Origin: Liolophura sinensis | Taxonomy: Eukaryota > Mollusca > Polyplacophora > Chitonida > Chitonidae | Direction of reading: 5' to 3' | DNA length: 64,000 nucleotides | NCBI RefSeq assembly: GCF_032854445.1 | Contig: NC_088302.1 | Coordinates: forward strand, 6,999,338-7,063,337 | Shown: positions 11,701 through 22,105 of the stretch, piece by piece | Position numbering within the stretch: the first letter of the stretch is position 1 | Layout of the letters: each line of letters begins with the position of its first letter | The notes under the pieces: model-generated | Databases searched by the model: none | Told to the model about the DNA's origin: nothing | Seen by the model: only the letters and a program-made list of their open reading frames with translations | Position numbers and translations under genes: made by a program

Positions 11701-12299
11701 ATTCTGTCCAGCCTGAATACACACCACATCATCGAACCTTTTGGCAACGAGTTCATGAGTCTGCACCAATAGCACTATGCGACAGGACCCGAAAAAAAGA
11801 CGGTGACTCATATGAATACTATTTTGTGTATGAGTGTCTTCGTAAGGGATGTACAAAAAGAAACCAACACCCTGCTGAGGTTGGAAGTATTGGATGAGAG
11901 GTGGGTTATCAGTATATGGAGTTACATCAATATATGGCCGTTAACCTACAACTAAGGTGCTGTACTCTAGCAAACAGACCACCTTTAATCATGGAAAAGA
12001 CCATTTCTTGCTGATTCCAAATATGATGTTCATGATTTTTAACATTGTATACAGAGAATAAAATGCAGATAGACACTGGTTTTGTGGTTGGCTTTTTCGA
12101 TCATCTTTAATCATATTCAGAATTTTGGACCACAGATGGTGCATAACTGCAGTGGAGCGTAAATTATGTAACATTAAAGTAACCCAAGTGCTTAGTGGAG
12201 AAAGGCAGGAAAGCTCACAACACAAGGAATATGTGAATATAAAGCGATAATTAACAACAAAAGTCCCAAAAAGTAAACCCGTATATTATGGTGTGGCCA
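11701..12299. other. Intergenic, featureless
   Basis: No supported feature. Confidence 0.6.
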
Positions 12300-12512
12300 A
12301 GACTGTCGTAGATTTGTTAAGGATTCGTGCAATTTTATTTCCTCTCAACTATGGATAACATAAGCTCTACACGTTAATATGCTTGACGTTCACATTATTG
12401 CGACTATTATGTCTAAAACCTTAACCGCCTCGTGTTTTCACCTTGTTCTCGCCACGATATGGCTGAAATATTGCCGATGTAGCGTTAAGCCATAATCATT
12501 CATTCATTCACT
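12300..12512 (+). mobile_element. LINE 3' end (UTR and ATTC tail)
   Basis: CCACGATATGGCTGAAATAT, TGCCGATGTAGCGTTAAGCC, ATAATCATTCATTCATTCAC at about 12446-12512, preceded by a 3' UTR-like stretch (CTTAACCGCCTCGTGTTTTC) that resembles the end of LINE copy 1. No coding part. Confidence 0.7.
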
Positions 12513-12558
12513 CAAATTATTTCAAGGAAAATAAGTTAGTTCATAATGTTAAGCTTGG

Positions 12559-12973
12559 CGTCGAGTGACGTCATAATTATTAAAAAAAAACAGTGGTATG
12601 CTGATATTGGGCGTAATTTACCACGTTTTGACGGAGGGCGACACCAGTTACCTAAACTGCTATCGATTTTATGGTAAACCCTGTTTCTGACTGCCATATT
12701 TTAAAATGTTTACACGTTTTAGTGTAATATAACCTTAATAAATGAATTTAATTTTGCTGGTTGTAGATATGATGTCACGGCAGTGTGATTTTAGAGCTAG
12801 ATATTAGGAGATTTGTTATAAAAAAAACAATGTATTCTATTCGCTGAGAGTGTAGTTTAGATTCTGGTACTGCGTAGAGTTTGTTGGTGCACCTATTCTA
12901 AAACAAATTACTCTCCACTCCCATTCCCCCAGCATGCCACTTGTTTTTGAGTAATTATGACGTCACCCGAGGC
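12559..12973. repeat. TIR-bounded MITE-like element, copy A
   Basis: Terminal inverted repeats GCGTCGAGTGACGTCATAAT (12559-) and, on the other strand from 12973, GCCTCGGGTGACGTCATAAT: about 22 bp with few mismatches. The ends contain the palindrome TGACGTCA. No coding capacity. The same ends recur in copy B, and the homology between copies extends past the right terminus to about 13120, so it is part of a larger repeat unit. Confidence 0.7.
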
Positions 12974-13019
12974 AATGAGTTCTTGGCGTCGAAACTGAAC
13001 TGATGCAATTCAACATTAT

Positions 13020-13600
13020 GAATTAGAAAAAAGTGTTCTAATTTGCTTTTCTTTGGAAGAATATGAACTTCCAACATATCCATGTGTAGAGCTTGTGTTG
13101 TTACGTGTCAGTGACTAAAGGTAATTTTGGAAGCGTGCATGACTGATTTTACAGACAGCTGAATACAGGCGACTCTCTAAAAGAAGTATATTATAATAAT
13201 GTACCTTTTTACCTTTGAGGCATTTTAGTAACACTCTTATTAAACGTAAATATAATATTTGCCTACGGTTAAAGGGTAACACAGCATAAAAACGAAGTCA
13301 ACATCAACAGAAAGATTAATTAAAACCTATATCTAAAAATGGTTAAAATTTGTTTCATTTTTTTCACTGAATTAATGCAGACAAATACTTGGATTGTAAG
13401 TTAGGTTTTATGGAAAAGATGATAATGCATATCACAAGGATACAGGACTATCTGATTCGTTTAGCCAGTCGCCTATGTTTAGCTGTCTGTGAAAACTGTC
13501 ATACTAGCCAGCAAAACTGTCTTAGTCAGTGACACTTAACAACACAAACTCTACATATGGATATGTTCAAATTCAGATTCTTGAAATAAAAATGAAGTTA
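13020..13600. repeat. Inverted repeat around 13.2-13.4 kb
   Basis: The right flank of copy A (13020-13190: CATATCCATGTGTAGAGC, TTGTGTTGTTACGTGTCAG, CAGACAGCTGAATACAGGCG) is found inverted at about 13440-13600 (AGTCGCCTATGTTTAGCTG, CTGACACTTAACAACAC-like order, CTACATATGGATATG). Arms about 170 bp, spacer about 250 bp. Confidence 0.75.
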
Positions 13601-13660
13601 GAATATCTTTTTAAATTCGTGATGTCATAACCTCAGTTTTGACGGCAAAACGTTATTGCC

Positions 13661-13949
13661 GTGATGTCATAATTGTTACAAAACCATTGGCCTCATGGGT
13701 ATTGCGCGGAGTTTAACATCTTTTGACGGACGGTGACAGTTAAATGTAACCTTTGGAGATGATTTTTTTATCTTTCGTAGTATATGATCAAACGAGGTAT
13801 GCGTGATTTTAGAGTTGGGTGTTAGGAAATGCTGATATGAGAAACAAAGTAATTTGTTCGCAGAGACAATATTGTAGGCTGTGTTACTTGGTGTAGCCAC
13901 TGAAAAACACATGCCGCTTGTTTTAAATAATTATGATGTCCGCCGAGGC
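13661..13949. repeat. TIR-bounded MITE-like element, copy B
   Basis: Shorter relative of copy A: left GTGATGTCATAATTGTTAC, right TAATTATGATGTCCGCCGAG, then the shared GGCAATGAGTTCTTGG flank. Internal blocks GTGATTTTAGAG, TTAGGA and GCTTGTTTT also match copy A in order. Confidence 0.65.
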
Positions 13950-14119
13950 AATGAGTTCTTGGTGTAGAAACAATACCTATGGAGTGAAGAATAATGAATT
14001 AGAAAACGTATTCTAACGGCATTTCCTTCGTAAAAATATGGACGTCCAACATATCAATATGAATAGTTTGTGGTATTTTGGTATCAAGTATATGTTAAAA
14101 TAAAGTTAAAATAAGCTCA

Positions 14120-14178
14120 GTCACACTGAAGTGACAGCGGACCAAATAATAGTTGGTCCGCTGTCAGTTTAATGTGAC
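14120..14178. repeat. 26 bp hairpin at a SINE-3 fragment
   Basis: Arms 14120-14145 and 14153-14178, 23 of 26 positions paired, 7-base loop; centre GCGGACCAA/TTGGTCCGC. The right arm continues as a SINE-3-like GTCAGTTTAATGTGAC stretch to about 14260. Confidence 0.75.
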
Positions 14179-14812
14179 AGAGTGGGGTTTCATGTTTAGT
14201 GTTTTCGGCTGCATGGGCTCCAGTTGTCAAAACAGTCACAGCATACGTACACGCACCTGAGTCCTCGTCGTCATGTAACTAAAATAAAAACCCAAAGAAC
14301 ATTTACATACACTTTACTTACAATACTGTGCATACAAACAACAGTGTTCACTGCCTTTTTCTATTAAGGTAACAGTACACTGGTGGAAAAATTTTTGGTG
14401 GTCGAAAACCTTTCAATCTCTATGTCGCGAAGAGGTAGCACAATATCCCTGAATCACTTTCTCGAACTTTTCAGCTTATGCACGGCGACTAAATGACTGT
14501 TAAGCATATAGTAGATGGTTCGTTTGTGATAACAACTTGGACTTCAGATAAAACATTGTCAGGCTGTTAGAATAGGCAGGAATTAAATGTCTGTCGCCGA
14601 AAACTGTGACGGAACACCACTCAGCTCACAGCCTCAGTGAATTTCTTTAAGTTTCACTTTGAAGCTGCACTGCCTACGTCTCTTAGTCATGTGACTTGTT
14701 GCGTATATTCGCGTTGTTCATAATAATTTATCACGTCTAGCACGCCATGCCATAGGCGCCATACACAGCACCCCACCACACTGTAATCGGACTAGACTAA
14801 CCACTACACGGA

Positions 14813-14970
14813 GTAATCCTCTCATGCTAAGGGCGAAGTGAGCTAGTACCAAGGTTTGAAAGTCTTACATGTGAACTGATAAGTCGGGAATTCAACAGGC
14901 AGTCCAATTCACGTGTAAGACTTTCAAACCAGGCTCTTGCCTCAGTTCGCCCTTAACATAAGAAGATTAC
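14813..14970. repeat. Foldback: 66-70 bp inverted arms with a 21 bp loop
   Basis: Arm 14813-14878 and arm 14900-14970 are reverse complements with a few mismatches; shared cores are AAGGGCGAA and GGTTTGAAAGTCTTAC. The arms resemble the central part of SINE-2 (AACGCC...TTTAAAGTCTTAGGTGTG), suggesting two SINE-2-like copies in opposite orientation. Confidence 0.8.
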
Positions 14971-16392
14971 GAGGCTGCTCCAGCATTAGTCACGACTGTA
15001 AAAAATAAACTTTTCATCAAAGCTTAATGGTCTGGCAGCAATTTGGTTCACAATAAAGCGCTCTTCAGAAGGTTTTCGGAACTTCAAATATATGATGACA
15101 AACCCGGACATCAAGTAGTGTTATACAACCACAAGAAAGTCATATGGTAATGAAAGACTGTTTATGTTGACAATTTTAGTAAAACATGCTCTTAAACGAA
15201 TACTGCGCGTGTTTATCTTCAAGTAAACATGACATACTGATGTCATAAACCACACTGCTAATTGACAGCCGGGTATATGCGCAGATTTACGTATCGTTTT
15301 CTTCGTTTTGTTGGGGCTATATTTATGCAAGCTTGCAGCCATGACATCTTAACCGCTGCTTCAAAAAAGATAGGATGAAGTATGGTGTGAAACAAAAGTC
15401 ATAAGAAAATAAAGGTGGTGCATTTATACCAGATCGACTCTTATTTCTCTTACAAAGAAACAACCGATCAACGTGAATACGTAAAAATGAACAAACTAGT
15501 CACGAGAATGTAAACAACAAACACATGATAACAAAATTGGAAGGTAAGCATTGACAGAGATCGATAAAGTAGACCTGGCGTTAACCTTTCTTTCCACAAA
15601 ACAATGGGGAAATAGTCAAGAATCCATTAGGCGAAAGAGTCTGTATGGAGTTTTTCATCCGGGCTATCCATCATCGTCACTTCGACTTCGACAGGGGCTG
15701 ACTATTTATATAGTATAAAGGACAAACCGGAAGACAGATTTATATCACAAGTGTATGCTTTGACCTCAGGTGGCTTGAAACACCTGGAATTAGCATGTAT
15801 TCACACATGTGCATGTGTACCGCACCAGAAATCAGGATACTGATGGTCATCTTATTCGTGAAAGCGCATGTCAAAGAGAAGCTAATGTAAATACATAAAC
15901 ACGATCATCCGGGGCGTTTTCGTAACATGCATGGCTGTGGCATTTCTGCACGTGTTGTATGTCTCGCTGAAACACACCATAGCTACTCAAGTGGTATGTG
16001 ATTGGGCATAATGTCGGGATCAAAATTACTCTGACATCCAGAAACCATTATAAATCCCCATCCAAATCAATACGAGAGAGACAGAGAAAAACGGTTCCCT
16101 TTTACGACATCTCATGACCGAATCTGTGTTTTGCTACCAGGACATCAGTACAGAAATTGGAACAGTGCGTGAATAGATGTCATGGGCCTTCGCAACTACA
16201 AAAGTAATCTGATAAAAAATAAGTATTTTAGCAGCATTGTTGCCAGAAGGAATGAAATAAATCTGCAGGCATCCAAATAAGGGCAACGTTACATTTGCGT
16301 CAATATCAACGCAGCAAAAGACATTCGCGTTTTGTGTTCTATACAATGTCTTCCTTGGATAGGAAGGAAAACTTCCCATTAACATTATATCC
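14971..16392. other. Intergenic, featureless
   Basis: No gene or repeat recognised. Confidence 0.6.
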
Positions 16393-16405
16393 GCATTGTA
16401 AAGTA

Positions 16406-16499
16406 TTTTATTTTATTTTTTTAATTGGTGTTTTATGAGGTACTCAAGAATATTTCACTTATACCAAGGCGGTCAGCATTATGGTGGGTGGAAACCGGG
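16406..16499 (-). mobile_element. SINE-1 copy with 13 bp TSD
   Basis: Target duplication GCATTGTAAAGTA at 16393-16405 and 16500-16512. Only the 3' 94 bp of the element is present. Confidence 0.93.
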
Positions 16500-16676
16500 G
16501 CATTGTAAAGTAAAACAAATTAGCAGTACATAAAATCAACGTGAAACAATAACATGTTGCTGCAGCGCACATGGACTTTTGGCTCTAAACTGCAATGCAA
16601 TAAATATGTAACATTTACTTAAAGGTTAACATCTTTGCCATGGTACAGCTCATTAATGACCTCATATTCAAGAGGC

Positions 16677-16830
16677 AAAAGACTTTAAAAATGGTACTTG
16701 TTGCTGCCTCGCTTGGCGCTCAGCTCTGAGAGGTTAGAACAAAGGAAACAGGACTGGTTGGCCTGGTGTCAGTATAGTGTGACTGGATGGAGTCTCATGT
16801 CTGGAATCTTCAGCAAGATACTGTCAAGTA
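16677..16830 (+). mobile_element. SINE-3 body, uninterrupted
   Basis: GACTTTAAAAATGGTACTTG, CTCGCTTGGCGCTCAGC, ACAGGACTGGTTGGCC and GTCAGTATAGTGTGACTGG in order, without the tRNA head. It lies against the 3' end of the Penelope-like remnant. Confidence 0.7.
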
Positions 16831-18404
16831 AGTGGGGACAATGCTTCTTTAAACAACAAAGTAGACCAGTGGCATGCGGTGTCACAGACTGACGCGTTTG
16901 GTGGAATACATTCAAACATTTCAACTGGGTTGTTGTTACTTATATTATCTGGAAGGCTTAGTAAATCATGCATATGTTTAAACCCACTGCAGCTCTTTAC
17001 ATGATGAAATATTTCACTGTGATTTCTGCCTCTCTTGTGATGAGACAACGATCTGTTTTGCCAATATATTCCCAGTTACAGGCAGGTCATGAAAATCTGT
17101 ATACAACAGAGCTGCGGTGTTCTTTGAGAGTGGGTTTCTTGGTGTTGGTGAAGAAATAGACTTTCGTAGTTTGTCACTGAACAATTAAACTCATTGGTTT
17201 TCCTTTTAGTCTTTGAAGTCTTTTGGCAAATTTCTTGACAAAGGCTTCTCCTTGTTTTCCAGTATATAGCAGGTTCATCGAGATTTTAGGTGGCATCGGG
17301 GTGTCAGTACATTGCTTCAGTGGTCCTTGTGGTGAAGCAGGCTTCAGGCGTGTGGATTCTGTGTAGCCACTGCAAGACATAAAATGTTTAATCATAGCGG
17401 ATCAAATCCTGACGATGGCAAAAGGAAGTGCGTAAATAATGAGTCAAAATAAGTCTTTCCTATTAAGATTTACTATTCACTGTTATCACGCCTAAGTTTG
17501 AGAACTTGCAATATTCAGATACTGTCATCAGTATTTTATTATTCAGAGGGCAATTTACGATAGTCTATAACGCTCCTGCATCCAAACGGTATAAATATGT
17601 CCTGTTTTCTACAAACAGCAAAGACTTCTCTATTGAAGAGGAAACACTAAGTATGATTTTTCAATATTTACCACAGCTGATTATGTTATAGACTGAACTA
17701 AGGCCTATCACATGGTGTCTAATGGAGTGGTAGTGTCAAAAACGTGGGAAGCACTTATTTACAATCCGTTTTTTTTAAATAAGAATGTTTATCTCTTATC
17801 GTTTCGGAGAGATGCCGTGGTTTTGTTCTTATCAGCTTTCGTAATAGTAATTACACGGTCGAGCAAGCATAATTTATTAAGAGACGTCTTTTCTCCTTTC
17901 GAAAGGTTGTTCATACCGGCGAGTCCATGGCTCACATTGGATATGAGTAGTTTGGTTACATACAGATAGTTCTCCACAGAGTCATTAGCTAGAGGCTGGA
18001 CAATCTGATATTTGCGTTTAAAAGGAGTGTCCTTTTGCTTAATATCTCTCTTAGCATTGTGTAAGTGGAACTTAGTTCTCATGTGTTTTCAAAAGCCCTA
18101 AAATCCGACATAAGATATACTGGACCAATATATGGGGTTGGGAAAAGGTTGAATCTTTTAGATAAGGCCACGATATGGCTGAAATATTGCCGATGTGGCG
18201 TTAAGCCATAATCATTCATTCATTCCTTTTTTTAGATAGGAGAAGACTATAGTCCTCCGAGAGAGGTTTCTGATCAACGGCTTAGCAGTGTCCAGCGCTT
18301 TCGCCTTTGTTTTCTGTACATTTTGCCTTACGGGGTTTAGCCTTAGCCTTGCAAGAGAATCTTCTTGAAGGCATTTCCTGGTGAGCAAGCGCGCTTCAGT
18401 CACA
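16830..18404 (-). pseudogene. Decayed Penelope-like retroelement with GIY-YIG endonuclease remnants
   Basis: Read on the minus strand from 18404 down. 18082-17789 encodes RTKFHLHNAKRDIK and, further on, NLSKGEKTSLNKL and ITKADK, matching the conserved N-terminal part of Penelope-like reverse transcriptases (the xNLSKEE...IVITKADKG region). Most of the reverse transcriptase is missing. 17400-17170 gives LYTGKQGEAFVKKFAKRLQ, the linker seen before the endonuclease. 17150-16890 gives VVYRFS, a stop, PACNWEYIGKTDRCLITR: a GIY-YIG domain with its zinc-knuckle CxxC. The stop replaces the first cysteine of that CxxC, and a frameshift follows before KSCSGFKHMHDLLSLPDN. These elements copy by target-primed reverse transcription; this one cannot. 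The family call is confident, the exact limits are not. Confidence 0.8.
18165..18229 (+). mobile_element. Very short LINE 3' end insertion with TSD
   Basis: Only about 65 bp of the LINE 3' tail (CCACGATATGGCTGAAATAT to ATTCATTCATTCC) lies between target duplications TTTTAGATA at 18156-18164 and 18230-18238. It splits the Penelope-like remnant. Confidence 0.82.
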
Positions 18405-19862
18405 TAGGTTAACTCGAGCTTATGTGCTTTGACTGTAGGGTATGCTTATGCTGACATGGGCAGTATATAGCACTAAGGTTAGGCTAGGATTGGGTACTAC
18501 TTTGAGGGCGAGTCGTCGTATGCATGAGGGTAGAGCGTGAACCTTAATGAGAACAGCAGCTGACTTTGCAGAGGAAAACAAAGCATGGCTGGAGTGTCGT
18601 GGGCTGAAATGGAAGCACGGGTTCAGAGCTATGTAGTATGTTATAAGCAAGTGTTCAGAAGATCTTAACGACCATAGAAGATGTCTGATGGACAGTATGG
18701 AATGTTTGGTCTGAGAAAACAATCAGAGAAAACAATGAGGATCAAAGAAGACCAGAGTCAACTTCGATTCTCCTGTATAGACCAGGAGGCACAAGGCCAA
18801 AACCAGAATTTCGAGAAAAAAAAGTGATGCATTAAGCCACACCCAAAATCGAACTGGGATAGATTCAGATTTCGAACTATAAACTGCAATCATATCTGGG
18901 ATTAATGGAAATTGAACAATGTTAAACACTGCGAACATTCTCAACAGGTCACTATTTGGCTTATTGCTCTTTGGTAAGAACACAAAACATGAAATTTTAA
19001 CCCGTACACACGAGTTAAATACAAGATAAAAGAAAATCTGTTTGCATTACCTCAAAGTGTTGTAATGTAACAAGTATTAGCTTATTTGCACCGCACTCTT
19101 ATACACAGCTAAAATCTTAAAAATTACCACAAGCTTATTAAACAAAAGATATGTTAATATACGACCTCAAGTTTCAACTTGAAGTAAGTAAAATTCTGTA
19201 TAATATCTGATGTAAGCACGGTAGACTAGCCATTGGTGATTGCCAGGCCTGAAACACACAGATTATTTCAACATTTTAAATATTACATATATTACAAGTA
19301 GCAAAGCTAAATGTAGGTTTACAGTCTTCATCTTGAAGACACAACCTGTATATATGATTTCTACTTGTGTACATCTAAACAACTGTAAAATAAGATTTAT
19401 AACTGAATCTATGCGCCGAAAGAGACATTCCTAAATCAGCTGTTAAAAAATAAGGACGTTTTAGGCCAATAATCGCAAGGCCAATTCCCAAAAGGACGTA
19501 TAACACAAAGCACCAAAGAACTAAGAAAGTACATAAAGTACGAAAATCGGATGGAATCGCACAAAGAAAATCAGACAACAGTTTTCAATGATGTTGGAAA
19601 GACGCGAGGTATGTTCTAGATTGCTTAGTGAAGAAATAGTGTACCATTCTAGAATATCAGTTGCCGATAACAAAATATGTATCTCAGTTGCCCTTTGATT
19701 GCACCTGTTCATATGCCCAACGTGACGATCTAATTCAACACGATGAATATACAGCTCCTGGTGCCGGGTTAAGCGGAATTACACACAATCATGAAGCAGA
19801 GCGCCAGAGATTCTGAACTCTGTCCATCTTTACTTAAAAGAGAATTATACTCATTGTAAAAC
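18405..19862. other. Intergenic, featureless
   Basis: Several open frames of 60-100 codons on both strands, none with a recognisable motif. Confidence 0.55.
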
Positions 19863-20390
19863 TTAAGAAACGTCCAGCGAAGGCGTTTGATGGAATAACC
19901 TTGACGCACTAGTTTTTGCAAGTAATAACTTGTGATGTTGACTGAAATCGTCACAAAACACGCAGGATCTAACAATTTTCACAAGGCGAGATATGTACAC
20001 GGCATACGCAGGACCCTTCGGTATATTATTGTCCAAGTAAGGATAATTTACAATGTAACTATCCCTCTTGTTGTAATGAGTCTGTTGGTCTTTGTACAAA
20101 TATAGGTACAGATAACATGTACCATCTGGAAAGACTGTGGTTTCCTTTAAATCCGACGAAGGTGGGTAAATATCTTTCACAGCTTTTGTTATGACACAAA
20201 AGAAATTAAAAAAACTTTTTGGGTTTGGAGGACTACATTCTGTTTCAAATGAAGTCTTAATATTCTTCCATGACCTTCCACTGAAGACAGGTTCATATTG
20301 TTTACAAGCATCAATCTCTCTCTTTCCTGGAAGTTTATCCAAAATGGTTTGGTCTTCAGAGCGCCTCTTGTAGCATGAGATCTTTACATA
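19863..20390 (-). CDS. Long unidentified open frame
   Basis: Open for about 175 codons between stops (stop at 20391-20393), the longest frame outside the receptor. There is no ATG near its start; the first listed start would be TTG. Composition is ordinary, with CVITKAVKDIYPPSSDL and FPDGTCYLYLYLY noticeable. I recognise no domain. One frame of this length is about what chance gives over 64 kb, so it is recorded mainly for checking. Confidence 0.15.
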   Translation of the reverse strand, partial: YVKISCYKRRSEDQTILDKLPGKREIDACKQYEPVFSGRSWKNIKTSFETECSPPNPKSFFNFFCVITKAVKDIYPPSSDLKETTVFPDGTCYLYLYLYKDQQTHYNKRDSYIVNYPYLDNNIPKGPAYAVYISRLVKIVRSCVFCDDFSQHHKLLLAKTSASRLFHQTPSLDVS

Positions 20391-20489
20391 TTAACGGGAA
20401 AGATGTAATCGTCCGTTACTTTTGAATCATAATCTGATCGGTTAGGGCCTGTAACGCTCGTCATTTTCAAACTGTATCTAATACTGCTT

Positions 20490-20860
20490 AATCAGGGGCT
20501 AGGTGCCGTAAAGGTAGCCATGCTAATTACATCAGCATGATGCCTTTATGAACAGTCGCAATTAAAGCGCGACCGAGATACTTGTTTAGCTGTTATTTGA
20601 CACGGAACGCATTCACGCACTACGGATTTGAACTTTGATATGGAATTCATGCCTGGAATATTCATTGTCTGCCCGGCATCATTGAAAACTGATGACCGCT
20701 TCTCTCCTGTGTGTTACGGGCTTTATTTCTTATTTGTATAATTTCTTACATACCTTTGTCTTCGGGGGTTAGTGTTAAACGTTGTTGTGGAAATGGATCT
20801 TGCGATTATCGACTTGGAACGCCCTTTACGGACTACGAATGGTATAGGAATGTCGGACTT
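20490..20860 (+). repeat. Dispersed repeat R1, copy 1
   Basis: Shares with 31290-31640: GCAATTAAAGCGCGACC then GAGATAC; ATTGAAAACTG; GGTTAGTGTTAAACG; CTTGCGATTATCGAC; TTGGAACG. Strand label relative to this copy. Confidence 0.65.
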
Positions 20861-21467
20861 GACGCTTATATTTAGAGAGCGTGTAGACTCCTATTCGTTC
20901 ATCATCCGTACAAGGTCATTTCACCTTGTTCGCCCTTGATGAATGGACAACGAAAAAAAATCATGAAACCCTTATATCCTCTTCAATGACTGACTATGAC
21001 TGACAGCTGTGTGACGCCAGTGGTAAATCTTATGAATGGAAGACATGTGAGTGCCCGGGGTAAACCACTGACAAACTTTCAAAACTCTCTCCAACTGTCT
21101 TACCTGCTACATAAAAAGCCCAGGGATAAAATGCCAAAACATTAGTAAAAATTAACAAGATATTAAAGAGAGATTTCACATTCACTCCTCGCCTTAAACA
21201 GAAGAGCTTCTCTGATGTTATTTTATGATTGTTAATCTGAACTGTGAACTGAATGAATTATGAATTGTGTTCAAAAATTTGTTTCTAAACCCTTTACCTT
21301 ATGTAAGCATTCCAATAGTATGATGACACTGTAAAAAAAATGAATGTAAAATTTCTCAGTGTTCTTGCACTAAGAAGCATTATTTCTAGAACAGTACATA
21401 TTAACAACGAAAATATATAAGATGAGGAAAACAGTAATTTCACTTTTAAGATGTCACCAGTGCGGAT
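20861..21467. other. Intergenic, featureless
   Basis: No supported feature. Confidence 0.6.
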
Positions 21468-21568
21468 GGCTCTGCCTGATTTAATTCTTCCCACCATAAT
21501 GCTGGCCGCCCTTGCATTAGTGACATATTCTTGAACACGACGTAAAACACCAATAAAATAAATATTAG
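21468..21568 (+). mobile_element. SINE-1 3' half
   Basis: CCCACCATAATGCTGGCCGC, GACATATTCTTGAACACGAC and AAAACACCAATAAAATAAAT. 5'-truncated plus-strand copy. Confidence 0.8.
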
Positions 21569-21769
21569 TGGACAAATAAGTCACCAAGTAAGTGGGTGGG
21601 TCGAAACTGGCTATCCTAGTCTTTGCTGGACACTATAAAAAACAAGTGAGATGTATTGATGCAGCAAGATATTGACCACTTGCGGGCCCCTTGATGAAAT
21701 AAGGTTTGGTGCAAAGACATTGAAGCACAGGGTATTCAAGTATAAAGGGCAATGTTTATAGTTAACGCC

Positions 21770-21993
21770 GTACATATGAAGTAGATACTTTCGTCCAGCT
21801 AAATCTCTATGGTGTTTAAATTCAGGCATGATTGCTCCTTTAACTGACCACTTTCCAAGGCCAGTAACAGCTTTGAGACTTTAGTTTCTGGTGGCAATCG
21901 ATAGAATTCTCTATAGGCCAACACTCTAATATCATGACCGATGAGGTCCGCTAGGGTCCAGTTGTTCAAAACTGTTTTAAGACATAATATCAT
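21770..21993 (-). pseudogene. Decayed tyrosine-recombinase-like C-terminal fragment
   Basis: Minus-strand reading gives WTLADLIGHDIRV, REFYRLPPET, KVSKLLLALESGQLK and NLNTIEI, then a stop followed by LDESI. The GHDxRVxxxxYRLP block resembles the C-terminal end of eukaryotic mobile-element tyrosine recombinases, where a GH histidine and a following tyrosine are catalytic. It is also a block I associate with multicopy uncharacterised invertebrate and fish proteins. Only about 70 residues remain, with no upstream catalytic arginine region found. The similarity is from memory of family patterns and needs a profile search. Confidence 0.5.
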
Positions 21994-22105
21994 ATTTAAC
22001 TTTAAGCCTAATCATCAATTTAGTACATAGCACAAAAATAATTGCGTAACACTATATCAATTATGAACTATAAATATGTTGCTGTTATACTTTAACTTTG
22101 GACAA
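21966..22105. repeat. Dispersed repeat R3, copy 2
   Basis: Partner of 4789-4945. It touches the tyrosine-recombinase-like fragment, so both may be parts of one element. Confidence 0.65.
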
